A stretch of DNA of 5,713 nt from an uncultured Flammeovirgaceae bacterium. Lineage in GTDB: Bacteria; Bacteroidota; Bacteroidia; Cytophagales; Cyclobacteriaceae. Made by a program: the position numbers and the translations under genes. The notes beneath the pieces were generated by a model. It saw only the letters and a list, made by a program, of their open reading frames with translations, was not told the DNA's origin and did not search any database. Below, piece after piece: positions 1 to 5,713 of the stretch. Every line of letters starts with the position of its first letter. The stretch's first letter is position 1. The stretch spans positions 1 to 5,713 of the forward strand of contig CAKZPJ010000138.1 in the NCBI GenBank assembly GCA_937138955.1, written 5' to 3'.

Positions 1-192
1 CCCAATGATGTGAAAGTGGCTCACAAGACCGGTTGGATTACTGGCTTGCACCATGATTCTGGTATTGTTTATCTACCGGACGGGCGCAGTTACGTATTGA
101 TACTACTTTCCAAAAATTTGACTGATGAGGATGCTGGAGTTCAGGCACTGGCCGATATTTCTAAAGTGATCTACGATTATGTAGCCAAGTAA
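1..192 (+). CDS. Class A beta-lactamase-like serine hydrolase, C-terminal fragment (start outside window)
   Basis: This is the last 63 codons of a gene that enters from the left edge; the frame is open from base 1, so the GTG at position 10 is an internal valine and not the start. The decisive motif is H-K-T-G at codons 8-11 (nt 22-33), the KTG box that lines the active site in class A beta-lactamases and related penicillin-recognising serine hydrolases. It is followed by a D-S-G-I-V-Y-L-P-D-G-R strand turn and the Y-V-L-I-L-L-S-K strand, as in the final beta-strands of the Beta-lactamase2 fold, and then a terminal helix ending IYDYVAK. The SxxK and SDN motifs would lie upstream and cannot be checked, so true beta-lactamase activity against some other serine hydrolase role is undecided. 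It ends at TAA 190-192. The next gene begins 131 nt later, so co-transcription is uncertain. Confidence 0.8.
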   Translation, partial: PNDVKVAHKTGWITGLHHDSGIVYLPDGRSYVLILLSKNLTDEDAGVQALADISKVIYDYVAK

Positions 193-323
193 CAGATACT
201 ACTGTACCCTATGTGCCTATGTGGTATTCTTGCTCAAGCCCCCCGTCAATAACAATCTTCCTTTTTACCAAAGAATTTCACAAAACTATTGGCAGTTCAT
301 TGAAAAGTTAGCAATTTTAAGCG

Positions 324-1898
324 GTGACTCATTCAATATCAGCCTTCCCTAACCTTATTCATCAATTTGCCCTTCTAGCTGTACTGCTATCGGTCACATT
401 CGCCTGTAAAACTAAGCCACCGACTACCCAGAATGAACAAAGCGTTCCAGCGTTCAGCGACCGCGAAGCTTACTTAACTGCTCGCCAGCAATACGTACAA
501 CAAGATTCAGCCCAGGCGTTTGACGCTGATATTGTGCTCAACAGTCGGGAAAAACTGGCCGACCAAAAGCTGAAGACGATGCAGCGAGAGATGCTGGATC
601 ACTATAAAGCAACGAATTTCTTTCCTCCGGCCCGCTACTTTTATCAATCCCAAGAACACATTGAGCAAACTGATTTATACCACCTGCTGCGTAAAATGCC
701 TAAGGGTGGTTTGTTACACTTGCATCCATCCGCTAGTGGTGATCTGCACTGGGTAGTGAATCGGGCATTAACTGAACCGGATTGCTACGTTTTTTGGGAC
801 GAAAACTCCAATAAGCATATCAAAGGAGAACTAAAATTCTTCCGAGAAGATAACGTTGAAGCTGGCTTTGAAAGGGTGAGCACACTAAATCGGCAAGTAC
901 CTAGTTTCACCGATTCGCTGTACGATTTGCTGACGTTTGATCAGAGCATGAGTGAGGATTCGGTAGATATTTGGGGAGCATTCGAGGGTCATTTCACCCA
1001 GCTAGGCGGGTTTTTCTACTACCAGCCGATCTTTCGCGATTATCTCACGGCTGTGCTCGATACGCTGATTGCCGACGGAGTGCAGCACGTAGAATTCCGC
1101 GCCGGAATTTCCTCCCACCGATTGTACGATTTAGATCACCCGATTGGTTACTACACCGCTGATACAATGGTGCAATACCATCAAGATGCTTTACGGCGAG
1201 CGCAGCAAACTGATTCGGATTTCACCCTCAAATTGATTAAAACCAACCTGCGCTTTTGGCCGCTGGATACTATTCAGCAAGATGTGGTTCAAGCGTTTCA
1301 ACTACGGCAGCGTTACCCCACTTTTATTAAAGCCTACGATTTGGTGGCCGAAGAAGACGCGGGAAATTCTACATTACACTTCCTCGATGCTTGGCTCATG
1401 TTTGACTCACTCAGTGAAAAGTACGGCGTAAATCTACCCCTTTGTTTGCACGACGGGGAAAGCGACTGGGACTTAGACAATCTGTACGATGCTGTTACGC
1501 TGCGTAGCGTTCGAGTGGGGCACGGATTTAATCTGTACCGCTATCCGGCCGTGCAGCAAGCCATGAAAGAGCAGAATATCTCTATGGAAATCAATCCTCT
1601 GAGCAATCAGATTTTAGGTTACGTACGCGACTTACGAGTGCATCCGGCAGTGGGTTATTTGGCTCAAGGCATCCAATGTAGCATCAGTTCTGACGACCCC
1701 GGAGTGTTTGGTTACAACGGCGTGACGTACGACTTCTGGACCATCTTTTTAGCCTGGGAGCTGGATTTACGATCACTAAAAAAATTAGCCATGAACTCTA
1801 TCACCCACAGTTTGCTCAGCGATGAAGAAAAAGAAATAGCCTTTCAAACCTGGGAAAGTCGTTGGAGTGATTTCATTGATGAATGTTTAAAACAATAG
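324..1898 (+). CDS. ADA2/ADGF-type adenosine deaminase-like lipoprotein
   Basis: This 524-aa exported protein belongs to the metal-dependent adenosine deaminase superfamily, closest to the secreted ADA2/ADGF branch, which hydrolyses adenosine to inosine and ammonia. A hydrophobic stretch ends in the lipobox-like T-F-A-C with Cys28, so it is probably a lipoprotein. Visible motifs are M-P-K-G-G-L-L-H-L-H (metal ligands H132, H134), H376-D-G-E379 (metal His and catalytic Glu), V-G-H400-G, N-P-L-S-N (424-428) and S-S-D457-D458-P (metal and substrate Asp). The C-terminal half tracks remembered human ADA2 closely, including VRDLRVHP, LAMNSI and a final W-x-x-R-W. Length is near ADA2 size. Differences: Pro135 where ADA2 has Asp after HLH, A342-E343 where ADA2 has Gly-His, and Asp377 in place of Ala in HAGE, so substrate preference may be altered. 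The start is GTG, just after an in-frame TAA (318-320); the first in-frame ATG is codon 86, too late. No clear ribosome-binding site is seen, and the signal N-terminus lacks Lys/Arg. Confidence 0.9.
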   Translation: MTHSISAFPNLIHQFALLAVLLSVTFACKTKPPTTQNEQSVPAFSDREAYLTARQQYVQQDSAQAFDADIVLNSREKLADQKLKTMQREMLDHYKATNFFPPARYFYQSQEHIEQTDLYHLLRKMPKGGLLHLHPSASGDLHWVVNRALTEPDCYVFWDENSNKHIKGELKFFREDNVEAGFERVSTLNRQVPSFTDSLYDLLTFDQSMSEDSVDIWGAFEGHFTQLGGFFYYQPIFRDYLTAVLDTLIADGVQHVEFRAGISSHRLYDLDHPIGYYTADTMVQYHQDALRRAQQTDSDFTLKLIKTNLRFWPLDTIQQDVVQAFQLRQRYPTFIKAYDLVAEEDAGNSTLHFLDAWLMFDSLSEKYGVNLPLCLHDGESDWDLDNLYDAVTLRSVRVGHGFNLYRYPAVQQAMKEQNISMEINPLSNQILGYVRDLRVHPAVGYLAQGIQCSISSDDPGVFGYNGVTYDFWTIFLAWELDLRSLKKLAMNSITHSLLSDEEKEIAFQTWESRWSDFIDECLKQ

Positions 1899-1939
1899 TG
1901 CGAATGTTAGTAGCAATTTGAAATGACCCAAACAGCAAA

Positions 1940-2419
1940 ATGGATTACCAAAATATTGCCGAAAGAATAATTGGACTTCAAAATGCGGACTTGAAACTTC
2001 GGAACAAGCTTATTCAAAACGGACAACTTGGAAAAGGGTATAACGAAGAAATGGAGAAATTGCACCAAAGAAATGCGGAGATATTAGAGGAGATAATAAA
2101 CGCTATTGGTTATCCAACCACTGATAAGGTGGGTAAAGAAGCCAGTGAAGCAGCTTGGTTGATCATACAACATTCAATCGGACAGCCCGATTTTATGAGA
2201 AAGTGTGCAAAACTATTGGAAAATACCGTTAGCAAGAATAAAACAAGCCCAAGAAGCTTTGCTTACCTAACTGACCGAATAGCCACCTTTCAAGGAAAAC
2301 GGCAACTTTATGGAACTTCATTTGATTGGGATAAAAGCGGAGAATTAAGTCCAACACCCTTCGACGACTTAGCTAAAGAAAATCTATCGGTCTTAATACA
2401 CTTGAAGAACAGACCATAA
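1940..2419 (+). CDS. DUF6624-like protein, C-terminus cut short by a frameshift
   Basis: This 159-codon frame resembles the DUF6624 family, whose function is unknown to me. Family-like landmarks are D-x-x-L-R-N near residues 17-22, N-A-I-G-Y-P-T (54-60), a V-G-K-E-A-S segment (64-69), W-L-I-I-Q-H-S (73-79), A-Y-L-T-D-R-I (108-114) and R-Q-L-Y-G-T (121-126). No signal peptide or membrane segment is visible, so a cytoplasmic protein is likely. The match breaks after F-D-D-L-A-K (141-146): the remaining residues to the TAA at 2417-2419 look unrelated, while the expected family ending appears in another frame (separate entry). ATG 1940 is the only plausible start because an in-frame TGA lies at 1919-1921; it begins 41 nt after the deaminase stop. 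Base composition is poorer in GC than its neighbours: I hand-count 20 G+C of 60 at 2041-2100 against 31 of 60 at 1081-1140 in the deaminase. This suggests separate acquisition. The product is probably damaged, but the N-terminal 146 residues remain intact. Confidence 0.7.
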   Translation: MDYQNIAERIIGLQNADLKLRNKLIQNGQLGKGYNEEMEKLHQRNAEILEEIINAIGYPTTDKVGKEASEAAWLIIQHSIGQPDFMRKCAKLLENTVSKNKTSPRSFAYLTDRIATFQGKRQLYGTSFDWDKSGELSPTPFDDLAKENLSVLIHLKNRP

Positions 2420-2526
2420 TTATGAGAAGGCAAGCAGAAAATGAGAGTCAATCACCACCGGCTGATTTTGAAAAAAGGAGACAAGAAATTGAGAACTGGA
2501 AAAAAGCAGTTGGTTGGATAAAATAA
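2380..2526 (+). pseudogene. Out-of-frame C-terminal remnant of the DUF6624-like gene
   Basis: From 2380 a frame shifted by -1 relative to the upstream gene reads K-S-I-G-L-N-T-L-E-E-Q and continues 48 codons to TAA 2524-2526, ending in a charged tail (E-K-R-R-Q-E-I-E-N-W-K-K). As I recall the family, DUF6624 proteins end their conserved core with roughly D-x-x-x-V-N-x-R-R-x-x-x-G-L, so the KSIGL segment is the natural continuation of the FDDLAK at 2360-2377. The V-N-x-R-R part is missing. Restoring about five residues needs roughly 15 nt where only 2 nt remain, so a deletion of about 13 nt fits better than a single-base sequencing error. Translation of this part would require ribosomal frameshifting, and I see no classical slippery heptamer in the correct phase. 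Confidence 0.6.
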
Positions 2527-2530
2527 AAAC

Positions 2531-2621
2531 CTGGACTGATAATGGTTACGCTTGATGCGGGCGAATGAGCTAAAATGATAAAGTGCGTTGAAATCCCGCA
2601 CTGCGTATAACCAATATCCAG
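2531..2621. repeat. 91-bp imperfect inverted repeat downstream of the DUF6624-like remnant
   Basis: The two ends pair in order over most of the arms: CTGGA (2531-2535) with TCCAG (2617-2621), TGGTTA (2543-2548) with TAACCA (2608-2613), CGC (2549-2551) with GCG (2603-2605), and TGCGGG (2556-2561) with CCCGCA (2595-2600). Small bulges, such as an extra TA in the right arm, interrupt the stem. The central 33 nt are unpaired in this fold. A competing short hairpin, AGTGCG (2582-2587) with CGCACT (2597-2602), uses part of the same right arm. It starts five bases after the remnant's stop codon. No T-run follows, so it does not look like an intrinsic terminator. It could be an interspersed palindromic repeat or a recombination-associated structure; the family is not recognised. 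Confidence 0.55.
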
Positions 2622-2638
2622 ATTCATAAACACACGAA

Positions 2639-2670
2639 CACTTTAACACTTCGCACTATAACACTACACT
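2639..2670 (+). repeat. Five CACT motifs just before the NUP start codon
   Basis: CACT occurs at 2639, 2647, 2654, 2662 and 2667, spaced 8, 7, 8 and 5 bases apart, three of them within the larger A-A-C-A-C-T. The last ends two bases before the ATG at 2673. No Shine-Dalgarno sequence is present, which is common in Bacteroidota. The array may be a degenerate tandem repeat or simply low-complexity leader sequence; a regulatory role is not shown. Confidence 0.3.
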
Positions 2671-2672
2671 AT

Positions 2673-3764
2673 ATGCGTCTACTAGCCTTCTTTTTATCAC
2701 TAATTTTCATCTCCTGCCAGCCAGAGAGCACTGCACCAACTGAAGATCCTTCGGAGGAACCAACCCCAATTAAAGTAGTGGTAGTTACGATGTTTGAGCG
2801 AGGTGAAGCCCAAGGTGACCAACCCGGTGAGCTACAGTACTGGGTGGAGCGTTTTCCTTTCCCTACTGCTATTGACTTTCCGCAGGGTAATCAGGATTTG
2901 TACTACAACGCTGAACAGGGGGTTTTAACGATCACTACCGGAGTAGGTAGTATCAACTCAGCCGCTTCCATTATGGCATTGGGTATGGACGATCGTTTTG
3001 ATCTAACGAAAGCGTACTGGCTAGTAGCTGGAATCGCCGGGGCCGACCCCGAGGATATGCCGCTAGGTTCAGCTGCTTGGGCCGAGTGGCTCGTAGATGG
3101 TGATCTGATGCACGAAATTGATGGTCGGGAGATTCCTGCCGATTGGGAAACCGGAATTTTCCCCTTACGTGAGACCGAGCCTTTTCCCGAAGAAGTTCCT
3201 AGCCCAGAGGGCGGAGCGGTATTTCAGCTTAATCCTGGCTTAACCGAGTGGGCTTACCAGCTTACTAAAGACATCACGTTAGAAGATACCGAAGATTTAC
3301 AGCAGCTCCGTACCCGTTACGCGAACTACCCGGCAGCTCAACAAGCCCCAATGGTGATGAAGGGTGACCATTTAGCCGCCATGACCTTCTGGCATGGTAA
3401 AGTGATGGATGCCTGGGCTGACCGTTGGGTAAGCTACTGGACCCAAGGCGAGGGGGAATTTGTGACCTCGGCAATGGAAGACACTGGAACGGCTCAATCA
3501 CTTCAGTTATTAGACAATGCTGGAAGGGTAAACGCTAACCGACTGCTAGTGCTGCGAACGGCTAGTAATTTTACTATGCCGCCCGACGGAATGACCGCGG
3601 CAGAAAGTATGCAAAACGAAAATTCTGGTTACTCTGGATTTATCCCATCGCTAGAGTCAGCGTATCAAGTAGGTAGTACGGTAGTTCAAAATTTAGTGGC
3701 AAACTGGGAGCAATATCAAGAAAAATTACCAACCTCAGAAGATTTAGGTAAACCCTCTCAGTAG
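2673..3764 (+). CDS. Purine nucleoside permease (NUP)-family lipoprotein, phosphorylase-like
   Basis: This 363-aa protein belongs to the NUP family, named after the Candida purine nucleoside permease. The signal peptide is short (MRLLAF..., lipobox F-I-S-C, Cys15), followed by an acidic Pro/Thr/Glu linker to about residue 32, so it should be a lipid-anchored exported protein. The mature part shows no transmembrane helix, which argues against a classical permease. Motifs resemble the nucleoside phosphorylase superfamily: K-V-V-V-V-T-M-F-E (34-42), T-G-V-G-S-I-N-S-A (89-97), V-A-G-I-A-G-A-D-P (118-126), G-S-A-A-W-A-E (132-138), S-A-M-E-D-T-G-T (266-273, E269 at the usual ribose-binding Glu place) and L-R-T-A-S-N-F (294-300). 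The likely role is binding or phosphorolysis of purine nucleosides outside the cytoplasm; this is inferred from family resemblance. ATG 2673 gives a well-formed signal peptide and no other ATG lies close upstream. The nearby deaminase-like lipoprotein would supply a fitting substrate such as inosine. The family call is firm; the activity is uncertain. Confidence 0.85.
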   Translation: MRLLAFFLSLIFISCQPESTAPTEDPSEEPTPIKVVVVTMFERGEAQGDQPGELQYWVERFPFPTAIDFPQGNQDLYYNAEQGVLTITTGVGSINSAASIMALGMDDRFDLTKAYWLVAGIAGADPEDMPLGSAAWAEWLVDGDLMHEIDGREIPADWETGIFPLRETEPFPEEVPSPEGGAVFQLNPGLTEWAYQLTKDITLEDTEDLQQLRTRYANYPAAQQAPMVMKGDHLAAMTFWHGKVMDAWADRWVSYWTQGEGEFVTSAMEDTGTAQSLQLLDNAGRVNANRLLVLRTASNFTMPPDGMTAAESMQNENSGYSGFIPSLESAYQVGSTVVQNLVANWEQYQEKLPTSEDLGKPSQ

Positions 3765-3913
3765 AGCTTATAATATCTGATAATATTGCTGATCCTTTTT
3801 CGTTCAAAATATCATTTTACTATTTTATTGATAGTATTCTTGTATTGTTCGTAAGTTAACTGCTTATCCAATTTTCCTTTTCGGTATTCTTTCCTTAAAG
3901 ATTATAATTTTCG

Positions 3914-3921
3914 TAATATTG
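3914..3921 (+). promoter_or_regulatory. Possible Bacteroidota-type -7 promoter element before the receptor gene
   Basis: The 181-nt gap 3765-3945 is AT-rich and holds no gene. TAATATTG at 3914-3921 differs by one base from the Bacteroidota primary-sigma -7 consensus TAnnTTTG and is followed by CGG and a 20-nt leader to the ATG at 3946. A convincing -33 TTG at the expected distance is missing, so the call is weak. A direct repeat of ATAATAT (3770-3776 and 3780-3786) just after the NUP stop is present, but no stem plus T-run terminator was found. Confidence 0.3.
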
Positions 3922-3945
3922 CGGTTTACACCTAATCTAATTCTG

Positions 3946-5713
3946 ATGAGAAAAATTCTACTTCCTTTAGTATGTGCTTTAGGACTCGGCTTACAGTTTG
4001 CCTGGGCTCAAGGAACTACCACCGCTAGCATGAACGGTGAGGTAACCGATGGAAATGGGTCGGTAATTCCCGGTGCCAGCGTGCAGGTAATACACACTCC
4101 TACAGGTTCGGAATACATTAATGCTACCAATGAAAGTGGCTTCTTTCGCATTGCCAATATGCGGGTAGGCGGTCCGTACACACTCACTGTTTCTTTTGTC
4201 GGTTACGAAAATCTGGTGCAAGAAGGTATTTACCTGGATTTAGGACAAACCTTTAGCGTAGATGCTATTCTGAGCGAATCGGTTACCCAGTTACAAGATG
4301 TAGTAGTTTCTGCCGGAGGGCTTATTGATGGTAACCAAACCGGAGCCGAAACCAGTGTGAGTCGCGAGCAGATTATGACTTTACCGACTGTAAACCGCGA
4401 CCTTAATGATTTTACTCGTCTTACTCCGCAAGCGAACCTGACCCCCGGTGGCGGCCTCTCTATTGCCGGAGTGAATAACCGCTTCAATACTATTTATATT
4501 GACGGAGCGGTAAACAACGATGTGTTTGGGTTAGCAAATTCCGGAACAAATGGTGGACAAGCCGGTATCTCACCCATCAGTTTGGATGCCCTGGAGCAGA
4601 TTCAGGTAGTAGTTGCGCCTTACGATGTAACCTTGGGCGGATTTGCTGGAGGGGGAATTAATGCCGTAACCCGTAGTGGAAAAAACTTCTTTGAGGGTTC
4701 GGCCTATTACTACTTTCGTAATGAAAATTTAGCGGGCAAAACCCCCGGTGATCTTCCCGATGACCAGCGTACCCGTCTAGCTCCGTTCAACGTAGAGACT
4801 TACGGTTTTCGGCTGGGCGGGCCAATTATTAAAGACAAATTATTTTTCTTTACCAACGTAGAGTTGTTACGCGAAGAAGAACCCTTTCCCTTCATTCCTC
4901 AGGAGTATGAAGGTGCCGCTACTGCTGCCGACATCAATCAGTTGGTTAACTACTTAGGTAGTGAGTATGGCTATGACCCAGGTGGGTATTTAAATAATAT
5001 TCAAACCCGAAACAGCGATAAAGTAATTGCCAAACTGGACTGGAACATTAGTCAAAATCATAAACTGAGTGCCCGACATAGCTACGTATTTGGAAATACC
5101 GATCGGCTTAATCGGCCTACCAGTCGTGACATTTTTTTCTTCAATACCGGAAATGCTTTTCCTACCACGACTAACTCTACCGCTATTGAGCTAAAGAGTA
5201 ATTTTGGGAACAGCTACTCCAACAACTTGATCCTCGGTTACACTCGAGTGCGGGATGACCGAGAGCTACTGGGCGCCCCTTTTCCGAAGGCAGAAATTAT
5301 TGATGGCCCCGCTGTGATTCACGTAGGTACAGATAACTTCTCTTACTCTAACGTAGTATTCCAAGATGTCTTTACTCTAACTAATAACTTCAACTGGTAC
5401 AAAGGTCGGCATACGCTTACTTTGGGAACGCATAATGAGTTCTTCCAGATAGAGAACTTATTTACGGTTTTTTCTACTCCTCGTTACTTCTATAACTCAC
5501 TAGAGAGTTTTACCAATGGCGACCCTGGTTTTGCCCTATTTGGTCACGAACAGTTAGCTCCTGGTCAATCAGAAATTCGGTTAGGAGATGATGCCAGCAA
5601 CTTAGGGCCAACTTTCGATGCCCTGCAAATGGCTTTCTATGTGCAGGATGAAATTCAGTTCAATAGTGATTTTAAGCTAAAATATTTTCACGATGATTTG
5701 TTGGTTCAAAATG
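3946..5713 (+). CDS. Oar-like TonB-dependent outer-membrane receptor, N-terminal 589 codons (3' end outside window)
   Basis: The reading frame is open from ATG 3946 to the window edge. It starts with a signal peptide (MRKILLPLV..., probable cleavage A-W-A before Q22). Residues about 25-110 form a carboxypeptidase-regulatory-like beta-sandwich, seen in G-E-V-T-D-G-N-G, I-P-G-A-S-V, T-N-E-S-G-F-F and V-S-F-V-G-Y-E. A plug domain follows (about 117-245) with L-Q-D-V-V-V, L-P-T-V-N-R-D, Y-I-D-G-A-V and the closing G-G-G-I-N-A-V-T-R-S-G-K. The barrel begins near 250 with the family hallmark L-G-G-P-I-I-K-D-K-L-F-F-F (290-302). Oar-type receptors are usually about 1000 residues or more, so roughly the first half is visible. 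They sit in the outer membrane and import or export substrates with TonB-ExbBD energy; substrates are mostly unknown. No SusD-like partner is visible. The last residues (FHDDLLVQN) diverge from the G-L-R-x-D strand usual after F-K-L-x-Y. The 181-nt gap suggests its own promoter; a link to the purine genes rests on position only. Confidence 0.9.
   Translation, partial: MRKILLPLVCALGLGLQFAWAQGTTTASMNGEVTDGNGSVIPGASVQVIHTPTGSEYINATNESGFFRIANMRVGGPYTLTVSFVGYENLVQEGIYLDLGQTFSVDAILSESVTQLQDVVVSAGGLIDGNQTGAETSVSREQIMTLPTVNRDLNDFTRLTPQANLTPGGGLSIAGVNNRFNTIYIDGAVNNDVFGLANSGTNGGQAGISPISLDALEQIQVVVAPYDVTLGGFAGGGINAVTRSGKNFFEGSAYYYFRNENLAGKTPGDLPDDQRTRLAPFNVETYGFRLGGPIIKDKLFFFTNVELLREEEPFPFIPQEYEGAATAADINQLVNYLGSEYGYDPGGYLNNIQTRNSDKVIAKLDWNISQNHKLSARHSYVFGNTDRLNRPTSRDIFFFNTGNAFPTTTNSTAIELKSNFGNSYSNNLILGYTRVRDDRELLGAPFPKAEIIDGPAVIHVGTDNFSYSNVVFQDVFTLTNNFNWYKGRHTLTLGTHNEFFQIENLFTVFSTPRYFYNSLESFTNGDPGFALFGHEQLAPGQSEIRLGDDASNLGPTFDALQMAFYVQDEIQFNSDFKLKYFHDDLLVQN

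Noticed and set aside
10..12. GTG as a start codon of a 60-aa protein
   Set aside because: The frame is open upstream to base 1 and the sequence is the C-terminal end of a larger hydrolase, with the active-site KTG box right after it.
208..223. CCTATGTG tandem duplication after the hydrolase gene
   Set aside because: Only two 8-bp copies in a 131-nt gap; no link to a structure or known element.
192..267. Intrinsic terminator after the hydrolase gene
   Set aside because: Only 4-bp stems (ACAG/CTGT, CTTG/CAAG) are present and the T5 run at 262-266 does not directly follow either.
971..1162. 63-codon plus-strand frame
   Set aside because: It sits wholly inside the well-supported deaminase gene in another frame and is Arg-rich in the manner of a shadow.
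2375..2386. Programmed -1 ribosomal frameshift joining the two DUF6624 frames
   Set aside because: The A-rich run is not a proper X-XXY-YYZ heptamer in the zero phase, and a frameshift would still leave out the expected V-N-x-R-R residues, so a deletion is the simpler explanation.
2531..2621. Integron attC site for a DUF6624 gene cassette
   Set aside because: Size and bulged stem are suggestive, but attC needs a left RYYYAAC and right GTTRRRY core; here the arms carry GTT on the left and AAC on the right, and reversing the strand does not change that. No integrase is present.
2448..2649. Two overlapping minus-strand open frames
   Set aside because: They lie opposite the DUF6624 remnant and the palindrome, have no recognisable domains, and overlap each other.
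3274..3501. Minus-strand open frame inside the NUP gene
   Set aside because: Antisense shadow of a gene with strong family motifs; no domain of its own.
3991..4487. Two minus-strand open frames (3991-4221 and 4230-4487) inside the receptor gene
   Set aside because: Both are antisense to the receptor's regulatory-like and plug domains, whose protein motifs are clear.

Overview
The window looks like chromosomal DNA from a Bacteroidota bacterium, probably of the Cytophagia type. The grounds are two consecutive short lipoprotein signal peptides, an Oar-like TonB-dependent receptor with an N-terminal carboxypeptidase-regulatory-like domain, starts without clear Shine-Dalgarno sequences, and moderate GC. 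All real genes are on the + strand. Genus-level placement is not possible from this sequence alone.

Layout: (1) positions 1-192 are the C-terminal end of a class A beta-lactamase-like serine hydrolase whose start lies outside the window. (2) After a 131-nt gap comes a complete 524-aa lipoprotein of the ADA2/ADGF branch of the adenosine deaminase superfamily (324-1898). (3) An AT-richer stretch follows (about 1940-2621). It holds a DUF6624-like gene broken by a frameshift near 2378-2382, then a 91-bp imperfect palindrome. (4) A 363-aa lipoprotein of the family called 'purine nucleoside permease' (NUP) spans 2673-3764. Its motifs look like nucleoside phosphorylase and it has no membrane segments after the signal peptide. 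(5) After a 181-nt AT-rich gap with a possible promoter, an Oar-like TonB-dependent receptor starts at 3946 and runs off the right edge (589 codons visible).

The most coherent biological reading is extracytoplasmic purine nucleoside processing. An exported ADA2-like deaminase (adenosine to inosine, if it keeps that specificity) sits beside an exported NUP-family protein that may bind or phosphorolyse purine nucleosides, with an outer-membrane receptor just downstream. Several deaminase active-site positions differ from human ADA2, so its substrate may not be adenosine. The DUF6624 remnant and palindrome look like a later insertion between the two purine genes. I found no CRISPR array, tRNA, rRNA, insertion sequence or convincing rho-independent terminator. 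No gene-free stretch exceeds 300 nt.
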